Positions 44,599 through 57,167 are shown, counted from the first letter of the stretch. The stretch is DNA of 64,000 nt from Ignelater luminosus (GCA_011009095.1 VTPC01090579.1:153504-217503), one strand, 5' to 3'. Program-made: numbers and translations. The notes: generated by a model from the letters alone, not told the origin.

Positions 44599-45374
44599 TT
44601 CAACACTTCGTGGTTGCATCGACTTTGGCTGGTCCTCGACAGACACCCTGCTGTTACAATAAGTTTAACACAAAGATCGTAAATGATTAGCAGGTAAACT
44701 TTTCCTTTTTTCATAAATAACTTTCCTTGGTTTCTTCTGTACAATAAAATTGACTTTGTATAAGTTGCTTCTTGTTGTATTTTTCTTTGATTTATTGTAC
44801 AATTTTTTCATGTGTGGTATTTATACACAGATTTGATGTCTTTAAACAAAACAAATGCATTCGTAAGCCGTTAATATTTATGTGCTGAGTAATTCATATT
44901 CGCAATTCTTTCAAAAACGTACAATTCAATTAATTTCTATACTTAAATGCGTATTTAAGTGATTAAAATTACAAACAAGTTAGAGACCAGTGCTGTCTCA
45001 CACTTTGGGTACTTTATAGTCACCTGATTTGTCTCTAATGTTATGTAATTGAATGAAACACACGGAGAGTAGCTTAAAAAGTTATTGGCGTTTTTGTTAT
45101 TTCCTATAAAGATTACTTCCCCGAAAGCTTCTAGAAAGGTTTATAAGCAGGTGACGCATTTATATAGTTAATGCAAACATAATTTACTTATTCATTAATA
45201 ATAATAAATTAACTAATTAATTAGTTTATACGCAATTGCAAATTGGTTAAGTTTCATTCATTGTCGGGTTTGAAAATTTCCGGTTTACTTCGAACTGCTG
45301 TAGTGTTCGTTGAATTATCTTCGTGCAAATCTCAATTCATTTCATAAATTATTTCGGTCATATTCGTAAGCATT

Positions 45375-48300
45375 ATGGACCCACTAGTTAGGCAAAGGGG
45401 ATCCGTCAAGGCTCGTTTGACTCTTTTTGAGCATTATTTGTGAAGAATTAAAACTAAAATTGAGACGAATAACGACGCTCTGGAAAATTGTGAGGTAATT
45501 CAAATACGTAAAAGTTTCTTACAATATAACCGTTATTAGATACGTTTGATCAGCTTCAATTGCAAATAGAAAATACAAGAGAGAATCCTGAAAGTGAGTC
45601 AGGGCATATAACGGAATTTAAAAAAAATATTATAAAACTATCTCTGATGAGGAAGACATTTTAGAAAAGCTTTTCTTTCATGACAATCTCCCTGCAAAAC
45701 CCAGTTTGGTTGTTTCTTGTCATAAGCTTCTCGTACCAGGACCTGTTGCGGTTACATCTGACGTAGTTAGCATTAATGGAGGTTCACAATCATCCAATAG
45801 CGCGGTTCACAAAGGTTTTGTGAAACTTCCCACTATAAATCTCTCCAATTTTAATGAAAACCCTGAAGAATGGTTATTTCAACATTTATTCATAAACCTC
45901 ATACATGAAAATGAGGCCCTCACTGATATACATAAGTTACATTACCTGCGTTAGTCACTTACGGGCAAAGCCGCGAAAACTATAAAGAGTTTGGCTATCA
46001 GCTCAGCAAACTATCAGATTGCTTGGGATAGTGTGAATGATCGATTCAATAATTGGCGTATTCTCGTTCACAATCATATTAAAGTGGTATTTAACATTGA
46101 AGTCATTGCGAAGGAATCCTCAGCAGAACTGAGGCAATTAATTGAAAGTGTAAAAAAAAAACATTAGGGTTTTAGATTCGTTGGTCAATGAGGAAGATCA
46201 AAAGAATGCGTTCTTAATTTACTTAATTATTTCAAAGCTAGATCCGACCATCACGCGCGAGTTTGAAAATAAAAATGATTCTGTTAAATTCCCTTCTTAA
46301 GAAGAGCTAATTAGTTTTATGAAGAAGAAAGCATCCTTATTAGAAACAATCGATCAAAGGAATCAAAAATCGTACGCAGTGCGCCTTACAGCTAAAGCGT
46401 TCGTATCAACTACCATATCTTGCCCTCTTTGTAAAGGTTCTCATTCTTTAAATTCTTGTGAAAGGTTTAAGCAATTTGGATTGAAAGAGCGGCCAGAAAA
46501 GGAAAAAGAACTAAAGGTTTGCTATAATTGTTTAGCGAAGGGTCATTTTACAGGTAAATGCAAATCAAAGTTCAGCTGTCAGAGGTGCAAGTCTAGACAC
46601 CGTACCTTGTTGCATCAAGTTCCATCAGTTTCATCAGCAGAGGCTTATCAGACTACTGTAAACTTTTCAGCATTCGGCTCCAATCAAACAACCGTTTTGC
46701 TATCCACCCCATTAGTGCGGATTTTAGATTCAGATTAAAATTCACATCTTGCTAGGGCCCTGTTACATTCAAGAAGTATGTTCAACTTCATCTTGGAATC
46801 ATTGTGCAAAAGGCTCCAATAGAGTCGTTATCCGGTTGATCTGCAAATCCGTGGGATCAACGTGCTGCTACAAGCATCGACTCACGGTGCAATGTTGAAG
46901 TAATATCAAGTAGTTCTCGACTTCAAATGAAAAGTAGTTGCATAGTCATTCCGCATATTACAGGTAATATTTCGGAAGCTAAAGTTGACATCACTGGGTG
47001 GAAGTAACCGGCGAATATCCATCTTGCCGATAGAAAATTTAATGTTCTATGCAAAATCGATATTTTACTGGGAGCCACTTCCTTTTGGGAAATCGTGTGC
47101 CTTGGTCTGCGGTCGTTGGGTCCTGGAAAGCCCATACTGCAGAAAACTACATTTGGATGACATGCTAGCGGAAACGTTCAGTCCATGTCTCGTCCTTTCC
47201 CTGCACTTTCTTGTAATCAATCTTAAACGTTACAAATATCTGAACAGCTTAGCAAATCTTGAGAGATTGAAGAAATCCCTAAAGCAAGGGTACTTTCTAC
47301 AGAGCAGAATCTATGTGAAAACGGCAGGTTCATCGTATCGATTCCTTTAAAGGAACCAGTTACCAAATTTGGTGATTCTTTCGAAATAACAAAAGAGCAA
47401 TTTTTTAATTTAGAACGTAAGATAGAATCCAATCCCAATCTAGGGACTCGTTAGTGAGATTTTATGCGAGAATATCAATTACTGGGGCGTATGTCTCCAT
47501 CTAACCTGAACCAGTTGATGTATCTTTCTTTCTCCCTCATCATGAGGTACAGAAAGAGTCCTCCGCAACTACTTTTGCAGCTACCACAACTGGTACTTCA
47601 TTAAAAGATCTTCAGAATTCTTTCTATAACTGTAACAAAAAATATCCGCTAATCTTTTCTAGCAAACATTGTTTGACTAAGCTAATCTTTTCGCGCAGGC
47701 ATGAACAGTTGCTACATGCTGGTCCCCAGTTGTTATTAGCTAGCGGGTGTAATGTTTTTTGGCCCTTTAGAGGTAGAAGCTTGGCTCGTCAAACGGTGCA
47801 TGATCGCGTTAAGTGTCATGGGCAATTTTCCCAGTTTTAGAATCCAACCGTCACCACCTTTCCTAATTACGGGCGTCGATTACGCCGGTTTAATACTGCT
47901 TAAAAATAAAAAGGGTCGCGGATGTAAAATTTCTAAGGCCTACATTTCCGTTTTTATATGTTTCTCTACAAAAGTGATTTACTTAGAATTAGTAACGTAT
48001 TTGTCGACCGAATCATTTTTACTAGCTTTGCGTTGGTTTTGCGCTCGCAGAAACAAATCACATGACATTACTCGGATAACGGGGCGAATTTCGTCGATGC
48101 AAATGCCGAATTAATGGAATTGACCACGTTTTTGAGAAAGGACCTCAAAGTTATACCTGGGCAAGCTTCCAATCTGAATTAAATTGGCATTTCATTTTGC
48201 AACATGCATTATACTTTGAGGGCTTATGGGAAGCCAGCATCAAATCTGTGAAATACCACATAAGGCGCGTAGCGGGTAGCGCTTCATTACCATTTGAAGA

Positions 48301-48772
48301 GATGTATACTCTTCTGAAGCAGGTAGAGTCAATTTTAAATTTACGGCAGTTGTGTCCCTTATCAACCGAACCTGATGACCTCGATTCTCTCACTCCCGCC
48401 CACTTTCTAATTGGAAGATCATTGGTGTCTGTACACGATCTAGATGTTTCTACGGTTCTGGAAAATCGATTAACTCAATTCCAAAGAGCTGAACTAACTC
48501 TAAGACGCTTTTAGCAGAGATAGTACCAGGAATACTTATCTGATCTCCAGACTCGATCCAAATGGCTCGTCAACGGAGGTTTTTTTCATGAAGGTGATCT
48601 CGTTGTCTTGAAAGCCGATAATCAGCCGCCCTTGTTATGGAAGTTAGGGCGAGTTATTGCTCTTCATCCTGGGAAAGACAACGCTAGCAGAGTGGCGCCA
48701 GTCAAAACCACCAGTGGCATCGTCAAGCGTGCCTTCTCCAAATTGTGCCCTCTCCCGAACGATGAAGTGTAA
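45375..48772 (+). pseudogene. BEL/Pao retrotransposon gag-pol, degenerate, RT deleted
   Basis: It starts at ATG 45375 (MDPLVRQRGSVKARLTLFE). The Gag-like region contains KLPTINLSNFNENPEEWLFQ (about 45830) and SLTGKAAKTIKSLAI. Zinc knuckles follow at 46421-46615: CPLCKGSHSLNSC, CYNCLAKGHFTGKC and a final CQRCKSRHRTLLH. The aspartic-protease-like region (about 46840-47340) carries IPHITGN and ILLGA. Then comes a short RT remnant (about 47460-47600), and most of the RT and RNase H is deleted. The integrase follows (47690-48500) with LLHAGPQLLLA, VDYAG, GCKISKAYISVFICFSTKV and a SDNGANF block in another frame. The C-terminal domain (LVVLKADNQPPLLWKLGRVI) ends at TAA 48772. Many stops and frameshifts; it cannot move on its own. 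Confidence 0.88.
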
Positions 48773-48904
48773 ATTTTCGTGAAAGTTTGTGTTGTACATC
48801 ATAGACAATCAGAGCATTAACTTTACACTCGTTTCTTTATATCATTTATTTGTTAATGTTATAGCTTAGCACATGTTAATTTTGTAATATTGTTTTATTG
48901 AAAG

Positions 48905-49103
48905 CTGGAACCACCTGCAGTGTAGGGCCTAAGGGTTCAAAGCAGGTACATGTTTCCTGCAGTTGCATCACTCGTATTTGTAACGCAATACAATCTACTT
49001 GATAATTAGCTTCCTGTTTCGTTAAAATAAATAGTTACGTGTAATGTGTTGTTGTAATTATTCAAGTAAGAAGAAGTGTTGAAACCAGCAAGTTCAACAT
49101 ACA
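48905..49103 (+). repeat. 3' LTR of BEL/Pao element (probably truncated)
   Basis: Matches the right part of the 5' LTR, beginning at CCACCTGCAGTGTAGGGCC and ending near AAGTTCAACATACA. Differences between the two LTRs are frequent, which fits the decayed coding region. The left part of the 5' LTR is not present here. Confidence 0.65.
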
Positions 49104-49816
49104 CAAGCTATTCGGGAAATTTCGAAAATTTTACTATTTAGTAAAATTTAAATTCAATTTATATTGAAAGTTTCCACCAAACCGGGCCTGCACGAGGTTT
49201 TGTTTTGTTTTCAAATGGTAATTTTCTTCCCTGAGAATGTGCCTCGGAATACCCTAACTATGGGTGCCAAATTTCTTTTTCTTAACTTTTCTCGTTCTCC
49301 TTCTATGATTTTTCTCGTTCAAATTTGAAATTATCTTAAATTTAAAATATCATTACTTCTTTTTCATAGACTTGTGATAAATCAATCTTGTTCATTTGGC
49401 TTAATACAAAGTTATAAACCGCTTTTGAGTCACTTTTTTTTCCTTTCTATTCATCAAACAGTTTTTCGGTGGTAAACTCAAATTCATTTCTCACACCAAA
49501 AATGTCAAAAAAATCGTAGAGACAGATAGAGGCGAAAGAGTGTATTATAAACTACTTAGCATACTTCACTTGTTTTAATAGTTAACAGCGGTCAAAAATA
49601 AATTTCTTTTTCAATAATCGATTTTTATGTTATAGCAAAATGTAAGAGGTAAAAACATGCGTACCAAAGCCAGTAAATCTGATTTTAAATGATAAGATCT
49701 TATGTGGGTAGGTACCAATAATTAATAAAATTTTCCTACGACTAATGACAAGCAATACACATCGTCTCGTTTAGTGATAAACTGAAGTTTTTAGGTAAGA
49801 GCGTTTTCAATCAAGA
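49104..49816. other. No supported gene
   Basis: AT-rich non-coding DNA, nothing recognised. Confidence 0.4.
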
Positions 49817-50085
49817 ATTACTGAGATTATTTCTGAGCAATATCAAAATAGAATTCGAGGATTTTTGATCGATCACTTAAGCTTCGCTATTTTTGTATTT
49901 TGAGAATAATCTATAAAGAACGAAAAAACAATGTGTTTTATTATTCTCTTGATAAACTATTAATAGTATAAAAATCTGATTATTATTACTTTATTAGTAT
50001 GACATTTAAAAACTTTATTGTACGACCATAGTATACGACAAAACTTTTGCTAGTCTACTATTGCACATGTATTTCTACAAGCTAT
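49817..50085. repeat. Direct duplication, copy 1 (partner 53019-53430)
   Basis: Shared with 53019-53430: GAGATTATTTCTGAG, TTTTGAGAATAATCTA and TTAGTATGACATTTAAAAA. The two lie either side of the pogo-like element. Copy 2 carries about 110 bp of extra DNA near 53100-53205. Confidence 0.7.
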
Positions 50086-50619
50086 TAGAATAAAGTTTTT
50101 TAAGCATACATTACAACATAAGTTTTCGGCTTTTTATAAACTTTAGGCTGATGTATATAGTTTAAACTTAAAATAATTTTTATACGACGGCCTATGAAAT
50201 TAGTACATAATCCTACGGTAACCTGTTTATGAAAGTCGAAAACGTCAATCATATTCCATATATGATATTTTATCGTACTGTTTATAGTTCCCATTTTAAT
50301 AACAGATGACACTTAAATATAACTTTCTTCAAAAGCCAGTTGATGTGAGATAAAGTACCGACACCAAACAAAAGACAATCGCAAATTGAGCTCAATAACA
50401 ATGTTCTTTTCCCTAGGGGCGCTGTTGTTCCACGATAAATTTGGCAAAATTAAACGCAAGTTTATAATTTCAAGTTATTAGAATTTAAATTTCAGGAAAA
50501 CGTAATTACTTATTAACAACGCCTTTTTGTGTATTTAAGGCATTTTCACATCTAATTATACAAATTACATGACAAGAGTTATTTGGGTTAACGCGATATA
50601 TTCAAAAACGGCAGAGCAA
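50086..50619. other. No supported gene
   Basis: AT-rich; the 70-codon minus frame at 50100-50312 has no family features. Confidence 0.35.
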
Positions 50620-52280
50620 CTACTACAAAAATCTGTTTTACAGCAGCTTATAAAAAACAAAAACACACTTGCATGCATATAAACTTTGCAATGCAATCTA
50701 AATGAAGTCTGCAAGAATTTCAATATTCCTAAAATAACGTTTAAAAGACATTTAGAACATAGAAATATCAGAGCAAATAAACTTAAACTGAAAGAATGTT
50801 TATTTGGTATTATTATCAGTGGCCTACCAAATAGCTGAAAAGAATGCCATTAAACACAATTTCAGTCACCAGACACAGATGACAGGAAAGGACTGGTATT
50901 ATGCATTTCTAAAGCGCCAGCAAAACATCAGTTTACGTTAACCAGAATCAACATCCCTGGAAAGAGCCAAAGGTTTTAACAAAAAGAAAGTTAACGAATT
51001 TTTTGATATTCCTAGAAAAAGTGTGTGACGACTTCAACTTGGATGCTACAAGAATTTTTAGTGTGGACAGATTAGGCTATTTTACTATACAAAAAAAGAA
51101 CAGGAAAATACTGGCTCAAGAAGGAAAGCATCAGGTTGGGTATTATCTAGTGGAGAGCGTGGTACGAACACTAGTGTTGTCTGCTGTGTCAGTGCAGCAG
51201 AAGTCTTTGTGCCACCTATGAATATATTTAAATAAAAAGGGAAATATGATGAACTTAGAGCAGGCGCTCTACCTGGAAGCGCTGTTTAAATATCCGATAC
51301 ATAATACATAAATAGTGACTTATTCGTTGAATGGTTAAAACAGTTTGTTTCCTTTGTAGAACCTGATACAAATAATAAAGTACTGGTTTTACTAAATGGT
51401 CACACTACACATTCACGCAATTTGGAAGCTTTGAAAATTGCCAACGCAAATGGAGTCATGTTATTGCAACTTCCGGGGCACACTACTCATAGACTTCAGC
51501 CATTAGATGTGTCATTTTTAAAACCCCTTCAAGTACATTATGACTACGCTGTTCAAAAGTAGCTGCGAACGAACCCTGGTCTATGTGTGATACAATTTCA
51601 AATGTCACAATTAATAGCTGAGGCCTACGCTAAAACTGCTACAATAGAAAATGCAATAAGTGACTTCAGAGCTAGAGGTGTGTGGCCAGTAGATCGCTAT
51701 AATTTTAAAGACCACCAGTCTGCAGCTTTTAAAGTTTTAAATTGCAAGGACGCAGTTGAAAAAATACCAGACACATCAGAAAATAAAGAGAATATTGAGG
51801 CATCGGGGTTAGAAGCAAAGGTTTTAGAAAACTGTAAAACTGATGCAAGTCAATTGCAAGTTTCTATTGAGGAAATACTGCCAGTACCAAAAGCTATGCT
51901 AAAAATAACTAAAAGAATTAAAAAAAGTTTGCAACCAACTGTAGTGCTAACAAGTAGTGCACATAAAGACGTGTTGGAAAAGTCTAAGAGGAGGAAAACA
52001 GAACATAAAGGAGAAAGAAATGGCCTGCCAAAGAGTCAATCCAAAACATTTAAAAGACTAGAAACTACTATTACAGATCAACAACAAGCATTAACCTCTG
52101 CTATAATAGAAATTGAAGCTAACCAACAAGACTGGCATTGTGAAATATGTGAAGAATTTTTAGTGAAGGACATGATTTGCTGCTACAACAAGAAATGCAT
52201 GAAATAGTTTCATAAACACTGTACAAATGTAAAATGCAGAAAAAGGTTCTTGTGTGTGTTTTGCCAGTCGCGCTGAAGTT
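50620..52280 (+). pseudogene. pogo/Tigger-like transposase with C-terminal PHD-like finger, inactive
   Basis: Plus strand. N-terminal pieces: CKNFNIPKITFKRHLEHRNI (about 50710), then VAYQIAEKNAIKHNFSHQTQ and TGKDWYYAFLKRQ (CENP-B/psq-type DNA binding). The catalytic core begins NLDATRIFSVDRLGYFTIQK (about 51030-51090), where NVDExG is expected. The second block reads VLVLLNGHTTHSRN (about 51380), so the catalytic Asp is Asn. The third reads THRLQPLDVSFLKPL (about 51490), with its Asp kept. The frame at 51587-52207 covers the basic tail and ends in a Cys-rich finger (WHCEICEEFL and CCYNKKC, then a stop and FHKHCTNVKC...CVFC). Stops and the lost catalytic residue make it inactive. It is the same element type as 21557-22745. 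Confidence 0.82.
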
Positions 52281-52858
52281 CTCCAGATCTACAATTTTGT
52301 TTTAGAGACTGAAACTTTTGTGTTTGGTTACATATTTCATGTAATTTTCTTTCATTTAAATTACCTACGTATATGAAAAAGTTTTTGAACTACAATAGAG
52401 AAATTTATAACTACAATACTAGAACAATAAATAACTTTCATTTACCTTTAAATACTAAATCTTGTTCCCAAAATAGCTTATACTATCAAGGGCTAAAATT
52501 ATATTAGGAAATGCCGGATGGAGCAAAAACAGCAGACAATATAACTAGATTTAAGAAACAATGTTGTAAATATGTTGAGATACTTTGTAAATTAAATTAA
52601 AGTTAGACATAGTGCATAACAAAATATAACATGCTCAGCAAGATATCATATTTAAGTCTTTGTATTGAAACATCATATGATGAAAAAAAAAGTATATTAA
52701 ATTATATTAACTTAGGCTATTCATTAATCACTGTCTTGCATTTACAATTTTCATTTTAGAGAAATGTATGTAACTGTTAAAATTTAGTTTAAAACTTTCA
52801 GAGCACTATCATACTTGCGTTCGATGTTATTAAATTCTGGAGATCTTAACTTAATAAA
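52281..52858. other. 3' part of pogo-like element or flank, no gene
   Basis: AT-rich and non-coding. No terminal repeat for the pogo-like element could be placed. Confidence 0.35.
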
Positions 52859-53004
52859 ATTTCCAAATCTCGTGGCACGCGACCTTCGATGCGCAGAAGA
52901 TGAACTTTAGCCGGGCGTCCTTACATGCATGATTTTCAAAAATTTTCTTTCTTGTGCAGTAAGCTCCGCCTTTTGCGCATTTCGCGTGCCACGAGATATG
53001 GAAA
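52859..53004. mobile_element. Short MITE with 22-bp TIRs, about 146 bp
   Basis: The left end reads TTTCCAAATCTCGTGGCACG; the right end, inverted, reads TTTCCATATCTCGTGGCACG, and both continue CGA. Pairing goes on weakly inside (ATGCGCAxAAG). The interior is non-coding. Target duplication unclear. Confidence 0.75.
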
Positions 53005-53018
53005 CTACTTAACCTATT

Positions 53019-53430
53019 CTGAGATTATTTCTGAGTAAAATTAAAATAGAATTCTAAGATTTTTTTATCGATCACTTAAACTTTGCTATTTTTGTATCGT
53101 CTAGCATCAGAATCAACGTTTTAAAAAAATAGGATACTATTATAGATGTAATACTTTATCTTTTTATTTACTATTTAAAAGTACATATTTACAAAATTAG
53201 TTTATTTTGAGAATAATCTACAAAGAATGAAAAAACAATGCGTATTTTTATTATGTAATATAATTGTAGTGTGTTTTTATCATTCACGTGTTGATAAAAC
53301 TATTAATAGCATGAAAATCTAATTATTATTATTATTATGACTTTGTTAGTATGACATTTAAAAATTTTAATTGTACGACCATATAAGACAAAACTTTCGC
53401 TAGTTTGCTACTGCACATGTATTATTCCTG
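53019..53430. repeat. Direct duplication, copy 2 (partner 49817-50085)
   Basis: See the partner copy. This one has an extra 110 bp or so after GCTATTTTTGTAT and an expanded TTATTATTATTATTATG stretch. Confidence 0.7.
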
Positions 53431-54711
53431 CGAACTGTTTAACTGTGATTTTTGAAATTATTATTAAACACATTTTTACGATTTTATTAGAAACATTCTT
53501 GTTTTCCATAAAAGTGTAAATATTTCAAAAACTGTTAAAAATAAAAGTATCAAGTGTAGTTTGTTTAAAAGGTCTTTTAGAGTACTATTCAGGAATAAAA
53601 TTAAAAATGTACCATTCCGTCTAAAAAAATTTATGTGACGTCACGTCTGAAACTGATGATGTCCGGAACATGCAAGGTAAGTCAAAATAAACAAGATTAA
53701 AAATACTTGTTTACCTGTCAAATATCATTGGTACTGAAATTATATAATTTATCCCATAAGTACTTTCCACACTTTATAAAAATGAGGAAGAAATGTGAAA
53801 TAAAATTACAAAGAAAAACCAGCCACAGTAAATCTTCTGCTTGCTCTTTTAAATTTATTATATTTAATTTTTAACCTAAAAGCAACAAGTCGACTCATAT
53901 TATTTTAAATTTTATGACAATTTTTATATCTAGACTCATTTCGTTCATTTTATTACTATAAAATTCTTTAATATCTATATTTTGGTTACTCCAACCAGCA
54001 AAAAGAACATCAGAAGCCATCATGATCTGGTAAAGTTACATCCCCAAAATATTTGCTCAAAGACATATTATACACCTTTCCTAGAGTAATAGCCATTTCA
54101 TCTAAGACTAACCTGCAGTCTGTTTCATTTGACTGGAACGAATCAACGTTTATTTTAAGATTTTCAAATACTTTAACAGCTCTTCATATTCACCTCCAAC
54201 ACAACTAAATTTTAGCCTTAAAGTAATGGTATTAATATTAAACACTTCATACATCGACAAGATTTGTTCAATCTTCTTTTATTGAGGACTGAAATCAGAT
54301 CTTCTGCGAAAAACCTATTACAACAACGTATATGAATCTATCTCCTTAAGTTCTGTTTTTTCAGCTAAAGTGTAAACCATTTTTAAAAGTACGCCTTCTC
54401 GACTTTAAGTTGGAAGCAATTAATGTCGGATTAAAATACTATCTATGCTATAAAACAAATTTATAGATTAAATAGCTCTGCTAACTTGATATTAATTCGT
54501 TTGTTTCAATTTAAAATTGATTTGTCATAATCTGAAAGTTTGAATGGTCAGACAGATAAGGATAGACAAGAAGACAGATAAACACAATGATAAAGAAGTA
54601 ATAAGATTACCTTCGGGCCTAGCATATTTTAATAGACTGCGTTATCGTTAAAAAAACAATGGAATACAGTTTGAGAATTTGATAAGTTGAATTACCTATA
54701 AAAAATTGAAT
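53431..54711. other. No supported gene
   Basis: AT-rich DNA with no ORF, repeat or motif I can name. Confidence 0.4.
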
Positions 54712-55005
54712 GATTGAATTAAATACATTTCTGTGTCTAGTTCACGAACGGCTCGGTCGATTTTAATTTTAATGTAAAATATTGAGAATGTTATACCCTT
54801 TAAAACGATATATCAAACATGGGATAGTACATTTAAAATCTTGAGGCGGGGGTGGTTGGGGGGAGGGTGAAAGTTTCTCAACTGAATAGGTTACTAAATG
54901 TCCTCCTCTAAAATAAAATCAACGTGCTTAAGCGATTGTTGATAATTTTACTAATTAAAGAGTTTTTCAAGGTGGGAAGTTATCAAATGAACGCCCTATA
55001 TGTAA
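54712..55005. repeat. Dispersed repeat, copy 2 (partner 43951-44248)
   Basis: Same orientation as the partner; landmarks ACGAACGGCTCGGTCGATTT and GGGTGAAAGTTTCTCAACTG. It ends shortly before the foldback element. Confidence 0.75.
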
Positions 55006-55181
55006 TTTACGTATTTGTGTCTAAAAGTAAGATATTGTTGTTTTTGTAAAATCTTCCGTTCGTCAGTTTGTAAGTGTATTAAGGCCGTCTGACACGATGC
55101 TAAATTTAAATAAAATTTCTGCTACAAACTTTGTACAAAAATATTGTAACAAATTTGTAACAAAAGTTGATGGAAGCGAAC

Positions 55182-57167
55182 TAGTGTGGTTTACAAGTTT
55201 CATTTTGGCTATTTTTTGCCTCACTTCACCAAAAATTATGATCGAGGTGTCATTCAATTCGGAGTGGCATTTAGAAACTTTTCGAACATTTCGAAGTCCC
55301 GCGCAAAAAAATTGCAAAAGTTATAAACAAATTCGTAAAAAAACAAAAAAGGGGTTTCGTTTTTTGCAAATATCTCGGAGAATATTGCAAATAACCGAAA
55401 TCAAAAAAAAAGATCCTTAAAGAGCAGGAACTTTCCTACAAAAAAGTCCCAACTCCCGGAATTGTACCACCAATATTTATAATTTTAATTTAGAGGTGAA
55501 AATAAATAAAACCATGATATTTTTTAAACTAAAAACCTGAGATTTTTTTCACTTCTTGAACTTATTCTCCAAAAGCTACAGAACAGATCCCCGTTGGAAA
55601 AATTAAAGAATTGTCAATCTCCACTTTTTTATAAACAATAAAAAATTGGTAAAATTTCTTTAGTTAACAAAAGCATAACTAATAAACAAATTGTGGAAAA
55701 AATTTTTTTCCGATCGATTATTGTTCATTCATGTATCCCAATGATACCTGAATTTTTTTATTCCTTAATATTTTTATTTAATAGGTAAAAAAAAATTTTT
55801 TGTTGAAGAGAGCAAACTAAGCGGCGCGCGCGACGGCCAGATCACGAGTTTTTAGCTCTATTTTCACCTCTAAATTAAAATTTAAAATATTGGTGGTACA
55901 ATTCCGAGGGTTAGGACTTTTCTGTAGGACATTTCCTATAGAAATATAAATATATAAATATATAGGAAATAGAAACTTAATTAAAATAGGTTATAGGTGG
56001 CCATCAAATATAAATGAGGTAGGTAGTTTAAGTAATAAAATAGAATGGTGGGAAGAATTAAAACGCTACTCTAAAAAAGTAGATAGATTGAAGGCCCCGA
56101 CTCGTATTTAGAAATTCATAGGCACATAAGATAATATTTTTAATCCCCTCGAAACGCCCTAAAGCCTCCCTACCGACGAAACCGACCCACCACCGACGCT
56201 TAACCCCGCGGGCTTCGCCTCGAGAGACTAACCTATGGAACTCGAACCCGCCACGGACCGCCCGCCTAGCAACCTCGCCCGAGTAAGAGCGCTGCCAGGG
56301 GCTTCCAAGGGAGCGGGGCTTCTGGCAACAATGGAGCTAGACGCCCTGTCCGACGTCGGGTCGTTCGTCACGTAGATACGTCTCGTTGCCGGCTTCTGAG
56401 ACGTTGACTAGGTACCCTGACGAAGCAGCAATCCCGGACCGCTCGGGTTAAGTAGCGAAAGACGAGCGAAAAATGTCGGGAGAGAGCAACCGGGAAAGAA
56501 GAAGAGACGACGCAAACGGCGGAAAGGTGAAGATCGGTCGGTCGGTGGACTCGGGGGAAAGGACCGGAACGTAAACAGGGGATTTATAAAAACGTAGGTC
56601 TTTAAAGTATCAAATAGGCAAAGAATCAGTACGGTAGAGCGACCCTCTACGGCTCGGTGCGACTTCTTTTATTAATTAAGTAAAGATAGGGTCAGAGGGG
56701 ATAGGGGTTGGCGGGCTTACTATTGACAAGCGGTTCCGGACCGCTTTGAGATGAACCAATTAATTGAGCACGTTTTATTCATAGCACGATTATTATTATA
56801 TAGCATAGTAGAGAATGTAATGTCGACGAATTAACGTATGATGGAACGTTCTCCACGATGTATTGCGTTATCCTAATCGGATTTCGTAAATCTTCCAAAT
56901 TTACCTGTAGGATATTTCCTGCTCTTTAAGAATCTTTTTTTTGACTTCGGATATTTGCAATATTCTCCGAGATATTTGCAAAAAACGAAACCCCTTTTTT
57001 GTTTTTTTACGAATTTGTTTATAACTTTTGCAATTTTTTTGCGCGGACTTCAAAATGTTCGAAAAGTTTTTAAATGCCATTCCGAATCAAATGACACCTT
57101 GATCATAATTTTTGGTGAAGTCAGGCAAAAAATAGCCAAAATGGAACTTGTGAACCACACTACACGC
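55182..57167. mobile_element. Foldback element with ~326 bp inverted arms
   Basis: The left arm (55182-55507) is the inverse of two blocks on the right: 55850-55937 (TTTCACCTCTAAATTAAAAT, GGTGGTACAATTCC) and 56905-57167 (TGCTCTTTAAG, GATATTTGCAATATTCTCCG, GTTTATAACTTTTGCAAT). The right arm is therefore split by an insertion at 55938-56904. The loop is 55508-55849. Frames inside the arms (55097-55420 plus, 55063-55317 minus, 56955-57185 plus) are not conserved proteins. The outer ends beyond the arms are not defined; CGATGCTAAATTT (55096) and CATGCTAAATTTT (57383) may mark a wider unit. Confidence 0.75.
55938..56904. mobile_element. GC-rich 967 bp insertion with 16-bp target-site duplication
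   Basis: It sits in the right arm of the foldback element, between CTGTAGGACATTTCCT (55922-55937) and CTGTAGGATATTTCCT (56905-56920). The uninterrupted left arm has this site once. Its left edge has an A/T-rich repeat (AAATATAAATATATAAATAT); its core (about 56150-56600) is strikingly GC-rich for this window. No ORF of note. A long target duplication plus a simple-repeat edge suggests a non-LTR retrotransposition product in the minus orientation. Confidence 0.7.
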
